Assembly: GCA_031421635.1 (NCBI GenBank)
Contig: JANOPA010000072.1
Location: 62,001 to 126,000, forward strand
Reading direction: 5' to 3'
DNA length: 64,000 nt
DNA from: JAPOKJ01 sp031421635
GTDB lineage: Bacteria; Pseudomonadota; Gammaproteobacteria; Burkholderiales; Burkholderiaceae_E
Under the pieces are notes generated by a model. It was not told the origin of the DNA. It worked only from the letters and a program-made list of their open reading frames with translations, and ran no database searches. Below, in pieces: positions 36,084 to 43,531 of this stretch. The position numbers and the translations under genes were made by a program. Every line of letters begins with the position of its first letter. Positions within the stretch are counted from its first letter, which is position 1.

Positions 36084-36118
36084 TAAAGGTTTGCTATTGC
36101 CACGGGTTTGATTTCGAA

Positions 36119-36161
36119 TGTTCGACAACGCACCGAAAGTTTTCGCAACCTCAAGTAAAGT
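36119..36161 (+). promoter_or_regulatory. Dyad-type promoter of the DUF3309 gene
   Basis: TGTTCG-ACAA-CGCACC (36119-36134) has one mismatch, with TAAAGT (36156-36161) at the exact spacing. Transcription from about 36168 gives a 46-nt leader to ATG 36214. Confidence 0.65.
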
Positions 36162-36213
36162 AGTTGAACGCCTTGTCCAAGTGTTGGCGTTCACTAAACT
36201 TATAGGGGGTTTC

Positions 36214-36372
36214 ATGAGTGTAGGCACAATCCTTCTCATTATTTTAGTTCTTATGTTGATTGGAGTTTTTCCAACTTGGTCGCATAGTTCGAAGTGGGGA
36301 TATGGCCCAACTGGAGGTCTGGGAGTTATTCTATTGGTTGTGTTGGTGCTCGTTCTGATGGGTAAAATTTAA
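36214..36372 (+). CDS. DUF3309 small membrane protein
   Basis: A 52-residue protein, MSVGTILLIILVLMLIGVFP onward: a first membrane helix, a short loop WSHSSKWGYGPTGG, and a second helix ending LVLMGKI. The WGYGPTGGLG loop is the DUF3309 hallmark. Function is unknown. AGGGGG lies before ATG 36214; the frame is open from 36118, but that region contains the dyad promoter. Such proteins commonly accompany DUF883, BON and glycine-zipper genes. Confidence 0.85.
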   Translation: MSVGTILLIILVLMLIGVFPTWSHSSKWGYGPTGGLGVILLVVLVLVLMGKI

Positions 36373-36381
36373 TCAGCGCTC

Positions 36382-36434
36382 GTCAGGCACCGTTTGGGTC
36401 TTGTCTGCAAAACCCAAACGGCAGGTATCCTGAC
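36382..36434. terminator. Large hairpin between convergent transcripts
   Basis: CCGTTTGGGT (36390-36399) pairs perfectly with ACCCAAACGG (36412-36421), and an outer stem GTCAGG/CCTGAC (36382-36387 and 36429-36434) extends it. It lies between the DUF3309 gene and the convergent gene ending at 36447. No T-run is present, so termination is likely but not certain. Confidence 0.5.
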
Positions 36435-36446
36435 TTCAATGGCAAC

Positions 36447-36824
36447 CTAAAGCTTGTCCGGCCCGACGCGAGAGTCCTTTTGTACAAACTGTCGGTAGAG
36501 GTCGAGGCCCTTGAGTAGTATGGGTTGTGATGAAGGGGAAAGCATGCCAATTCTAGAAATGGCGAGAGGAGCAAGCGCACTCAGTACTATAGGGTTTGCA
36601 ACCAGTCGCCAAGGCCTTGTTTTGTAAACAAGCGCGCCAATAGCAACCGCAGCGATGACTGCCGTTATGGGATGTTTTTGAACCGTGGGTGTAACGATCA
36701 TGTTGCCAGCCGCGTGGGCTAAAGAAGCCGCGTTCGTGCTCGCCTCAGGCGCACTCATGGCAATACTCATCCTATGACGTGACTCTTCGAGTTTAGAAAC
36801 GGCGTTGTCTAAAATAGTCATCAT
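36447..36824 (-). CDS. Small membrane-associated protein of the DUF883/holin cluster
   Basis: A 125-residue protein with a polar, helical N-terminal half (ILDNAVSKLEESRHRMSIAM) and a central hydrophobic segment (HPITAVIAAVAIGALVYKTRPW) followed by a second weak one. The HPxxAVxAAxAxGALVYKxRPW pattern resembles the C-terminal anchor of ElaB/YqjD-type proteins. The start overlaps the preceding gene by four bases, so it is the last gene of a four-gene operon. Function is unknown; it is probably an inner-membrane stress protein. Confidence 0.7.
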   Translation of the reverse strand: MMTILDNAVSKLEESRHRMSIAMSAPEASTNAASLAHAAGNMIVTPTVQKHPITAVIAAVAIGALVYKTRPWRLVANPIVLSALAPLAISRIGMLSPSSQPILLKGLDLYRQFVQKDSRVGPDKL

Positions 36825-37204
36825 GAATTCTTTCGTCGGAGTACCGCGAGATCGGCACGAACTTGCTGCTTGACTAATTCAAGCGCGGCCGTGCGATAGG
36901 AACGTTTCGAAGAAAATAGCCACAAGGCAATGGCGACAAGCAAGGGCAAAAGTGGTACCCCAAAAAGCAGGTAGAGCCCTTGAATATTGACGGTCGTGCT
37001 CGTACCCCACAACATTGCCGCCACACCGGCAAACACCATAAATAGCAAAAGACAAATTGCAATGGCAACGTCGCAAATTGCGCGGCGACGCCAGTCGATC
37101 ACCATGCTCTTCACACTTTCGGCGATAAGATCGGTGTACGCTTCCGCGTGATCCGCCAAAATCTCTGGATTTTTCGCCAAAATGAGGAGAGCAGGGTGAG
37201 TCAT
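36821..37204 (-). CDS. Phage-holin-like/YqjE-type membrane protein
   Basis: About 127 residues with two adjacent membrane helices (around 45-70 and 80-100) between a polar N-terminus and a basic C-terminus (LVKQQVRADLAVLRRKNS). This is the topology of the YqjE/phage-holin superfamily III proteins that accompany DUF883 proteins. ATG 37204, with AGGTGG just upstream, or GTG 37210 may be the start. It lies between the DUF883 gene (6 bp upstream) and the gene overlapping its 3' end. It may associate with the DUF883 protein at the inner membrane. Confidence 0.7.
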   Translation of the reverse strand: MTHPALLILAKNPEILADHAEAYTDLIAESVKSMVIDWRRRAICDVAIAICLLLFMVFAGVAAMLWGTSTTVNIQGLYLLFGVPLLPLLVAIALWLFSSKRSYRTAALELVKQQVRADLAVLRRKNS

Positions 37205-37210
37205 GACCAC

Positions 37211-37618
37211 CTACTTATTTGAAGAGGAAGAACGACTGGCCAGATTAATAAGTGCCATCAAAGCCGCCCCGCTTGCGGCGGCAATTAGAAGGGCTTTGAC
37301 AGGATCGTTTGCAATATATTGCTCCGCGTTCTGCTTTGCTTTCATAGCTTGATCCTGCACAAACTTACTGGTGTCTTGAACACTGCTAATACCCCGCTGA
37401 GCCAGCGAGCCTATTTCGTTATTAGCATTTTTAAGCCATGGAGCCGTTTCGTTGCGAATCTTTTCCATAGTGCGTGCTAACCCCTCGAGGGCTTCATCTG
37501 CCGCACGCTGCGTCGACTTGATGGCTTCTTCCGCTGTTCGAGCAGTGTGCTCTGAAACATTGGTGAGTTGGTCCATTGGCTTTTGTGGAATCAAAGGTGT
37601 GTCGTTAAGTGAGTTCAT
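37211..37618 (-). CDS. DUF883 (ElaB/YqjD-family) protein
   Basis: A 135-residue protein: an alanine-rich amphipathic helix (residues 20-95, with TAEEAIKSTQRAADEALEGL) and a C-terminal membrane anchor DPVKALLIAAASGAALMALI. ElaB and YqjD are stationary-phase inner-membrane proteins that bind ribosomes; YqjD-type membrane tethering is known in E. coli. The start overlaps the stop of the glycine-zipper gene by four bases. It is part of the 37827-36447 operon of small envelope proteins. Confidence 0.88.
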   Translation of the reverse strand: MNSLNDTPLIPQKPMDQLTNVSEHTARTAEEAIKSTQRAADEALEGLARTMEKIRNETAPWLKNANNEIGSLAQRGISSVQDTSKFVQDQAMKAKQNAEQYIANDPVKALLIAAASGAALMALINLASRSSSSNK

Positions 37619-37827
37619 TTTTTCTTCCCTACTTCATGGCCAATTACCCCGCCGACGGCCGCGCCGCCTACGGTCCCAACACCGCTGCCCCCGGTGAGCA
37701 CCGCACCGCCGACCGCTCCAACACCCGCCCCAATTGCAGTGGCCTTGTCTGAGGCGCTCATGCCGGCACATGCGCCGAGGCTGCTACCGAACGCCGTAAT
37801 TAAAATTATTTTGTGAATCGTTTTCAT
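37615..37827 (-). CDS. Glycine-zipper lipoprotein
   Basis: A 70-residue lipoprotein with signal peptide and lipobox SLGACAG. The mature part is a glycine-zipper membrane segment (AIGAGVGAVGGAVLTGGSGVGTVGGAAVGGVIG broken into GxxxG steps), ending HEVGKKK. It resembles OsmB and YMGG-type osmotic or stress lipoproteins. AAGGATGAT is the ribosome binding site. Upstream lie three tandem 11-bp repeats that encode micro-ORFs; no dyad promoter was found for this operon. Confidence 0.82.
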   Translation of the reverse strand: MKTIHKIILITAFGSSLGACAGMSASDKATAIGAGVGAVGGAVLTGGSGVGTVGGAAVGGVIGHEVGKKK

Positions 37828-37838
37828 GACATCATCCT

Positions 37839-37882
37839 TAGGTTACTCATAGGTTACTCATAGGTTACTCATAGGCTATCAA
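37839..37882 (-). repeat. Tandem 11-bp repeats encoding chained micro-ORFs
   Basis: TAGGTTACTCA occurs three times in perfect tandem (37839-37849, 37850-37860, 37861-37871), followed by a degenerate fourth copy. On the minus strand each unit reads ATGAGTAACCTATGA, a complete Met-Ser-Asn-Leu-stop whose stop overlaps the next ATG. The last micro-ORF runs to a TGA that overlaps the ATG of the glycine-zipper gene. Confidence 0.8.
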
Positions 37883-37898
37883 TCGAATGTTGAATCGC

Positions 37899-38513
37899 TT
37901 AAGACTTTCCGAAACGTGCTTTCGCCTGCGCTATGCATTTGTCCTTCGCATCGCCAGACGCTGAGTCGCACTTTTCCTTCTCGACGGCATAAGCAGCATC
38001 TTTTTTCTCGTCAGTAGCTTCCCTGCGCGCTTCGGCTTTATCTTTAGTTGCGGCGACGCGTGCATCGGCGGACCCCGATACTGCTTTCAAATCCGCTTTA
38101 TCAATCTTGTGTTTAGCTTTCGCGTCTGCAGTAGCGGTAACTTGTGCAGAAGAAGCTTCCTTACGGCATACATCTTTCGCATTACCGCTAGATTCATCGC
38201 ATTTTTCTATTGCAACGCTGTAGGCTGCATTGGCTTTTGCGACGCTTGCGTTGTACCGATTCCTTTCGCTCGGCCTGTACATTGCATAAAGATCGGCCTT
38301 ACCTATTTTCTGCTTGGCTTTAGCCTCCGCAAGGCAAATATCGTAGGGGTTAGCTTTAAGAGGTGCGCAGGCCCGTTTCGCTGCTTTGTATTCGACCTCT
38401 AACTTCTCTTCGCTCGCTTTGTATGCGCTCTTGGACATGTCTTGAGCGAACACACAGGAGACGCTTGCAAGACCAATTCCCAAGGCTAGTACACGGATAT
38501 TTAAAGGGTTCAT
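37899..38513 (-). CDS. Secreted protein with repeated cysteine pairs
   Basis: A 204-residue, highly charged protein with a signal peptide (cleaved near VFAQD). The mature part has three similar segments, each with two cysteines 9 to 11 residues apart within an acidic-to-lysine-rich helix: CAPLKANPYDIC, CDESSGNAKDVC and CDSASGDAKDKC, each followed by a lysine- and alanine-rich stretch. The cysteines probably form a disulfide hairpin per repeat. The family is known as uncharacterised periplasmic proteins of Burkholderiales. GAGGAAAATT precedes ATG 38513. It has a dyad promoter at 38553-38595. Confidence 0.75.
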   Translation of the reverse strand: MNPLNIRVLALGIGLASVSCVFAQDMSKSAYKASEEKLEVEYKAAKRACAPLKANPYDICLAEAKAKQKIGKADLYAMYRPSERNRYNASVAKANAAYSVAIEKCDESSGNAKDVCRKEASSAQVTATADAKAKHKIDKADLKAVSGSADARVAATKDKAEARREATDEKKDAAYAVEKEKCDSASGDAKDKCIAQAKARFGKS

Positions 38514-38552
38514 AATTTTCCTCAAAGTCGATGGCCAATGGCCGATGAGCGA

Positions 38553-38595
38553 ATACTAGAAACGTATGGATGAGTTGTCTGTTGGACAACGCACA
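38553..38595 (-). promoter_or_regulatory. Dyad-type promoter of the cysteine-repeat protein
   Basis: TGTTGG-ACAA-CGCACA (38580-38595) has one mismatch. TAGTAT (38558-38553, minus strand) is at the exact spacing. The 33-nt leader contains GAGGAAAA before the ATG. It forms a divergent pair with the perfect dyad at 38648. Confidence 0.65.
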
Positions 38596-38647
38596 AACCT
38601 GAGCTTTAAACGACATGTGTACGACCAGTATTCATGGGTACTAATTA

Positions 38648-38690
38648 TGTTCGCTAGCGCACAGGGAGAATGGATAACTACTGGTAGATT
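38648..38690 (+). promoter_or_regulatory. Dyad-type promoter of the kinase, receiver and Crp/Fnr operon
   Basis: TGTTCG-CTAG-CGCACA (38648-38663) matches the consensus perfectly, and TAGATT (38685-38690) is at the exact spacing. The transcript would start near 38697 and run through the CHASE3 kinase, the receiver-PAS protein and probably the Crp/Fnr regulator. Confidence 0.75.
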
Positions 38691-38743
38691 CTAACTATTT
38701 TGTATATTAGGATGAGCATTGATCCTATGAGGCCTGAGTCGAG

Positions 38744-41017
38744 ATGACTAGACCACGCGAGTTTTACCAGGGTATTTCAATCGCCCTTCTTTTGGCGATA
38801 TTCACGGTGCTGCTCGCGGTTTACGCGTTTCGACAGTTAGAAATTTCGACCCTTAGCAGGACTGATACTCAGTTGGTGTTACGCGATGCGAATCGATTAA
38901 TATCGTCTTTGAAAGATGCGGAAATTGGTCAACGAAGTTTTTTAATGACAGGTGACAGGGCTTTTCTAGGACCCTACAACACCGCTATGGTCAATATCCC
39001 AATTGACTTGGCCAAGCTTGCTCGTCGGCGAGAATCTACCCTAACCCCCGCTTCACTAGACGATCTACAAACTCTTGTCGCTGCAAAAATACTTGAATTA
39101 ACTAAGATACAAGCCTTGGCTCAGATGGGGGATACCGACGACGCTCTTGCTGTTCTAAAGGCCGGGACTGATTTAGCGTTAATGGGCACTATCCGATCAA
39201 GACTTAACACATTTGTCGATGTCCAAAGAGCTCGCCTTGACGAACTCGACAAAAAACTGAAAAACTACTTAGAGCGTCTTTTCCTTTTTATCATCGCCGC
39301 TGGCACGATATGGATGCTATTCCTGCTGGGCTTTATTCATTTGCTACATCGCCGCTTTGAAGAGCGAGTGAGTTTTAAAGTGAGGAGTCAATTGCATTTA
39401 GAGACGCTAGACCTGCTTAATGCCCAAACGGAGTCAGTCGTGAAGCTTGAGAGAGCGAACCTGGCTTTAAAAGATAGCAATGTATTAGTAGAGACTGTTC
39501 TCAATTCGGTAGCGGACTGTGTGGTCCGCGTACGGGTCACAGACGGTGTGATCGAATACGCAAATTTGGCGACCGAAAAGCTTTTCGGATTTGTAGATCG
39601 CACGCTCGAAGGTAAGCCTTTAACATTGATTTTGCCAAATTTAAAAACGGACGTTTATGAATTTCTCCGAGGTGAAAATGAAGTAATGGGCCGGTGCAGC
39701 GATGGCAAGGAGCTGATCCTCAAAATGTACTCAAGACCGATGAAGTTGTCTGAGATTGAATACAACATTTGTACGTTACGAGACTTCACCGCACGCAAGC
39801 GCATCGAGTCTTTATTAAGAACCACCGAGCTCAATCTTCACAATGGTATTGCCGTTGCCGGGCTTGGTTTGGCTGTTATCGACTATGTTAAAAATGAAGT
39901 TACACTAGACGAAGCTGCTGGAGTGCTTTTTGACTTGCCCCATGGAACGGCAATTTCTCGAAATGCCGTACACGGCCGATTTCATCCGGGAGATGCGGCT
40001 GTGATTCTAGCGCATATAGACGAAGCCCTTGACCCTTCGGGTCTCGGCTTCATGGCACTTGAGCATCGCGTTGTCGCGCGAGATGGGACGGTTCGTTGGC
40101 TGAGCGCAAGAAAACAGGTGCTATTTGCAAGCAACGCCAAGGGTCGTAATGGGCCGGTCTCCGGCACACTCGCCGTTCGCGATATCACCTCCCTTAAGTC
40201 GACCTTACTAGAATTGTCACTTGCCAAGGAGGCCGCCGAGACTGCTAATTTGGCCAAGTCGCGTTTTCTGTCCAACATGAGTCATGAGTTGAGAACTCCG
40301 CTCAATGCAATCCTTGGCTTTGCACAGCTTATGGCAACGGGAACTCCGTTACCTAGTCCAAAGCAGCAAAAAAGCATCGATCAGATTTTGCAAGCAGGAT
40401 GGTACCTTCTCGAGCTCATTAATGAAGTGCTCGATCTTGCATTAATTGAATCCGGCAAGCTTACGCTTTCGCCGACGCCGACCGACTTGGTAAGTATCCT
40501 GAGTGAATGCCAAGAGATGATGGAGCCTCTTGGTAAGTCTCGAGACGTACTTTTGGTGTTCAGAATTCCTGAAACACGCTATCTGTTGAATGCGGATCGA
40601 ACTCGGCTTAAACAAGTTCTGCTTAATTTGTTAAGCAATGCAATCAAATACAATCGAAAAGGCGGCACGGTCCTGGTTAGTTGTGCCACTATGAATTACG
40701 ATACTTTACGCATTTCGGTGGCAGATACTGGCGAAGGCCTAGCACCGGAAAATCTCGAACAACTTTTTCAGCCTTTCAATCGCTTGGGTCAGGAGTCTTT
40801 TTCCGAGGAAGGGACGGGCATTGGCTTGGTCTTGAGCAAACGTTTGATCGAACTGATGGGCGGCGCGATCGGCGCGGAGAGTACGGTGGGTGTCGGAAGC
40901 CATTTCTGGATCGACGTGCGCCTTGAAATGCAAACACCCCTGCTGTTGCAGGACGGCGCAATAACGTCGTCCCCAGGTTCCTACGAATTTACTAATAGCA
41001 TGAAGGAAGCACCATGA
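38744..41017 (+). CDS. CHASE3-PAS-PAS sensor histidine kinase
   Basis: A 757-residue membrane kinase. Helix one (about 11-30), a periplasmic CHASE3 sensor domain (about 35-180, with RSFLMTGDRAFLGPY) and helix two (about 183-205) are followed by a coiled segment and two PAS domains (about 245-355 and 370-480). The kinase core has the H-box NMSHELRTPLNAIL, the N-box LLSNAIKYN and DTGEGL/GTGIGL G-boxes. The second PAS and the core are close paralogues of the 348-2744 kinase. It lacks a receiver, but a receiver-PAS gene overlaps its end by four bases. The signal sensed is unknown. Confidence 0.9.
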   Translation: MTRPREFYQGISIALLLAIFTVLLAVYAFRQLEISTLSRTDTQLVLRDANRLISSLKDAEIGQRSFLMTGDRAFLGPYNTAMVNIPIDLAKLARRRESTLTPASLDDLQTLVAAKILELTKIQALAQMGDTDDALAVLKAGTDLALMGTIRSRLNTFVDVQRARLDELDKKLKNYLERLFLFIIAAGTIWMLFLLGFIHLLHRRFEERVSFKVRSQLHLETLDLLNAQTESVVKLERANLALKDSNVLVETVLNSVADCVVRVRVTDGVIEYANLATEKLFGFVDRTLEGKPLTLILPNLKTDVYEFLRGENEVMGRCSDGKELILKMYSRPMKLSEIEYNICTLRDFTARKRIESLLRTTELNLHNGIAVAGLGLAVIDYVKNEVTLDEAAGVLFDLPHGTAISRNAVHGRFHPGDAAVILAHIDEALDPSGLGFMALEHRVVARDGTVRWLSARKQVLFASNAKGRNGPVSGTLAVRDITSLKSTLLELSLAKEAAETANLAKSRFLSNMSHELRTPLNAILGFAQLMATGTPLPSPKQQKSIDQILQAGWYLLELINEVLDLALIESGKLTLSPTPTDLVSILSECQEMMEPLGKSRDVLLVFRIPETRYLLNADRTRLKQVLLNLLSNAIKYNRKGGTVLVSCATMNYDTLRISVADTGEGLAPENLEQLFQPFNRLGQESFSEEGTGIGLVLSKRLIELMGGAIGAESTVGVGSHFWIDVRLEMQTPLLLQDGAITSSPGSYEFTNSMKEAP

Positions 41018-41838
41018 TTTTCAGCAACGCTGAACTCTTACAATCTAAAATTTTGATTGTGGACGATCAATTGGCCAATGTCAGCTTGCTCCGAGAGTTA
41101 CTCTCCGATGCGGGCTATACCGACGTCACTTCAACCATGAAGCCCCCCGAGGTTTGTGCTTTGCACCGAAAAAACGCCTACGATTTGATTTTGCTTGATT
41201 TACAGATGCCTGTCATGGATGGCTTTCAGGTGATGGAGGCACTCAAGACCAATGAAGCGGACAGCTACATGCCCGTGATCGTGCTTACCGCCCAGCCAGG
41301 CCACAAATTGCGCGCCTTGCAAGCGGGCGCTAAAGACTTCATCAGTAAGCCTTTCGACCTCCTCGAAGTAAAAACAAGAATTCATAATATGCTTGAGGTG
41401 CGGCTCCTCTATAAAAAGCTTGAAAACTATAATAAGGTTTTAGAAGAGACGGTGCGCGAACGTACTGCTGAGTTGAGGGAGAGCGAAGCGCGTTATCGAA
41501 GTCTTACTGAACTCGCTTCGGACTGGTACTGGGAGCAGGACGAAACCGGTGCTTTCATCAAAGTATCCGGTCCGGTGCTTGAAATGCTCGGGGTGCAAGT
41601 CCCCTCAATGGCAGGGGAAGCCCAACAACAAGATCTGAGCGGATGGGATGAGTCGGAGCGCGCAACGCTTCATGCTCGCATTGCTGCTCGTCAGCCTTTT
41701 CTAGACTTCAATTTCAGCCGCAAGAATGCTGACGGTTCGCAACAAACATTTCGCGTGAGCGGAGAACCCATGTTTGATCGAAACTCTCGATTCATTGGGT
41801 ACCGAGGAATTGGTCTTGAAACGACCGCACAACTTTAA
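41014..41838 (+). CDS. Response regulator with C-terminal PAS domain
   Basis: A 274-residue protein: a receiver domain (about 10-130) with its phospho-acceptor in ILLDLQMPVMDG and conserved lysine in ISKPF, a coiled linker (NKVLEETVRERTAELRESEARYRSL), and a PAS domain (about 160-270). There is no output enzyme or DNA-binding domain, so it probably acts through protein contacts. It starts four bases inside the CHASE3 kinase gene and is the likely cognate receiver. The PAS end is abrupt, typical of proteins whose kinase part is encoded separately. Confidence 0.85.
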   Translation: MIFSNAELLQSKILIVDDQLANVSLLRELLSDAGYTDVTSTMKPPEVCALHRKNAYDLILLDLQMPVMDGFQVMEALKTNEADSYMPVIVLTAQPGHKLRALQAGAKDFISKPFDLLEVKTRIHNMLEVRLLYKKLENYNKVLEETVRERTAELRESEARYRSLTELASDWYWEQDETGAFIKVSGPVLEMLGVQVPSMAGEAQQQDLSGWDESERATLHARIAARQPFLDFNFSRKNADGSQQTFRVSGEPMFDRNSRFIGYRGIGLETTAQL

Positions 41839-41879
41839 TCCATCGCACTCCTTAAACTTTTCGAGCCAGCCAAGAGATT

Positions 41880-42593
41880 ATGTTGATTCAATCCACCCCT
41901 AGTCAAAATCAGCTCCTTGCCGCCCTACCTCGCGAGGAGTTGGAGCGTGTCTTGCCCTTCCTCGAACCAGTGACTTTGGCCTTGGGCGATATGCTCTATG
42001 AGCCGGGCCAGCAAATGCGGCACGCGTACTTTCCGCTGACCGCCATAATTTCCCTGCACTATGTCACTGAGACTGGAGCTTCGGCCGAGACGGCAGGCGT
42101 CGGCAACGAGGGCATTGTGGGCGTTGCGCTCTTCATGGGGGGCGAATCCACGTCCAGCTCTGCCGTGGTACAAACGGCGGGTCAGGCCTATCGCTTGGAG
42201 GCGCGTGTTCTCAAGGATGAGTTTGACCGAGCGGGCCAACTGCAGAAAATACTGCTGAGATACACCCAAGCTTTACTCACTCAGATGAGTCAAACAGCCG
42301 CTTGTAATCGACACCACTCTTTGGAACAAAGACTATGTCGCTGGCTATTATTGACAGCAGATCGCTCCGCCTCGTCGGATTTGACGATGACCCAGGAATT
42401 AATCGCAAACATGCTGGGCGTACGACGAGAAGGCATCACGGAGGCTGCTGGTAATTTGCAGCGAGCGGGCTTAATAATGAATCGGCGCGGGCACATTACA
42501 GTGCTGCAACGCGCTGGCCTTGAGGCTCGGTCGTGCGAGTGCTACGCCGTCGTGAAGAAGGAAATGGACCGGCTCCTCTCCAACGTGAAATAA
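41880..42593 (+). CDS. Crp/Fnr-family transcriptional regulator (candidate regulator of the dyad regulon)
   Basis: A 237-residue regulator. The N-terminal cyclic-nucleotide-binding-fold domain (about 15-130) contains YEPGQQMRHAYFPLTAI and GVGNEGIVGVALFMGG; it lacks the Fnr cysteine cluster. The C-terminal winged helix (about 150-225) includes TQELIANMLGVRREGITEAAGNLQRAG, where RRE occupies the place of the DNA-contacting Arg-Glu of Crp. The effector is unknown. It lies 41 bp after the receiver-PAS gene and should be in its operon, behind a perfect dyad promoter. Dyad length and placement near -41.5 suit a Crp/Fnr class II activator, so this protein is the best candidate regulator; that link is inference. 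Confidence 0.88.
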   Translation: MLIQSTPSQNQLLAALPREELERVLPFLEPVTLALGDMLYEPGQQMRHAYFPLTAIISLHYVTETGASAETAGVGNEGIVGVALFMGGESTSSSAVVQTAGQAYRLEARVLKDEFDRAGQLQKILLRYTQALLTQMSQTAACNRHHSLEQRLCRWLLLTADRSASSDLTMTQELIANMLGVRREGITEAAGNLQRAGLIMNRRGHITVLQRAGLEARSCECYAVVKKEMDRLLSNVK

Positions 42594-42605
42594 GAGGTAA
42601 GGTTT

Positions 42606-42634
42606 GAGCACGGCCGTGCTCAGCGCGCTTTTTT
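42606..42634. terminator. Palindrome and T-run between convergent genes
   Basis: GAGCACGG-CCGTGCTC (42606-42621) is a perfect palindrome just after the Crp/Fnr stop codon, followed by AGCGCGCTTTTTT. It probably terminates the rightward transcript; its distal part overlaps the end of the convergent gene. Confidence 0.5.
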
Positions 42635-43531
42635 GGGTGGCAACTTTGCCGCGCTCGTACCCGAAAGGGCGATGATTTTATCAACCATGGCTAGCAGGGT
42701 CCATCCCGCCTTGGAAATTTCGTCAATACGTTGCTTCTGGGACGGAGTGGGCACGGGATTCCCAGCATCGAGCAGCTGTGAGAAGCCGAGGATAGCGTTG
42801 AGAGGGGTCCGCAACTCATCGCTGACATTCAACAGAAATTTAGTTTGGGTTCGATTGGCTTCTTCGACGTCTAATTTAGCCGTTGCCAATTCAATATTTT
42901 GACTTTGCAAACGGTTCAGTAATTGGGTTCGATCCTCATCGGCTTGTTTTCTCGCAGCGATGTCGGTCAAAATAATCCATAGCTCGGGAATTCCTTGGCG
43001 ATTGATCGAGAGTGTCATTAAGGCTTGTGCCCAAAAATAGGTGTCGCCCGTTCTGCGCATGCGCAGCTCGCATGACTGAGCAGGTTGGCCTGCTAAGGAT
43101 GCTTTACGGCATAAATAAAAGTGGTCTTGATCGGACTTATGGATAAAGCGCGTCAGTTGCTTCTTGATTAACGATCCGCGCGTACATGCGAGCATACTTG
43201 CAACCGTCAAATTCGCTTTTAAAATCTGGCCACTTTCAGTGACACTAAAGTATCCCACCGGCGCCAGGTCATATAAGTCAAAGTAATCCTCACGACTCTC
43301 TAATAAAGCGTTCTGGGTAACTCGTAAATCTTCGTTTTGCAACTCAAGTTCAATTTCGTGCACTTGCAATTCGTGCACCACCACTTGCATGGCCATGGCG
43401 GTTTCGGACTTAACGTCGTTTGACCCAACCTCCCGCCCTTCCAAAAAGCGTTCTTGCGCTCGATGCAACAGGCTTAAGATGGGCGCCGATAGAATCACTT
43501 CTTCCGCTTGGTGAGGTTTAAGTTTAGCCAT
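42620..43531 (-). CDS. PAS protein with a kinase-dead HisKA remnant (H-box His to Asp)
   Basis: A 303-residue cytoplasmic protein. A coiled N-terminal helix (VVVHELQVHEIELELQNEDL) leads to a PAS domain (about 80-195) and a second coiled segment, then a HisKA-type dimerisation domain. In its H-box the sequence is NVSDELRTPLN, so the phospho-accepting histidine is aspartate (D238, codon GAT in place of CAT), and the protein ends after the second DHp helix without an ATPase domain. The DHp is a paralogue of those in the 348 and 38744 kinases. It cannot act as a histidine kinase and may sense or bind partner kinases. Its ATG directly abuts the stop of the CheB/CheR gene. Confidence 0.85.
   Translation of the reverse strand: MAKLKPHQAEEVILSAPILSLLHRAQERFLEGREVGSNDVKSETAMAMQVVVHELQVHEIELELQNEDLRVTQNALLESREDYFDLYDLAPVGYFSVTESGQILKANLTVASMLACTRGSLIKKQLTRFIHKSDQDHFYLCRKASLAGQPAQSCELRMRRTGDTYFWAQALMTLSINRQGIPELWIILTDIAARKQADEDRTQLLNRLQSQNIELATAKLDVEEANRTQTKFLLNVSDELRTPLNAILGFSQLLDAGNPVPTPSQKQRIDEISKAGWTLLAMVDKIIALSGTSAAKLPPKKAR

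Noticed and set aside
37839..37882. CRISPR-like array
   Set aside because: The repeats are 11 bp in direct tandem without spacers, and no cas gene is near.
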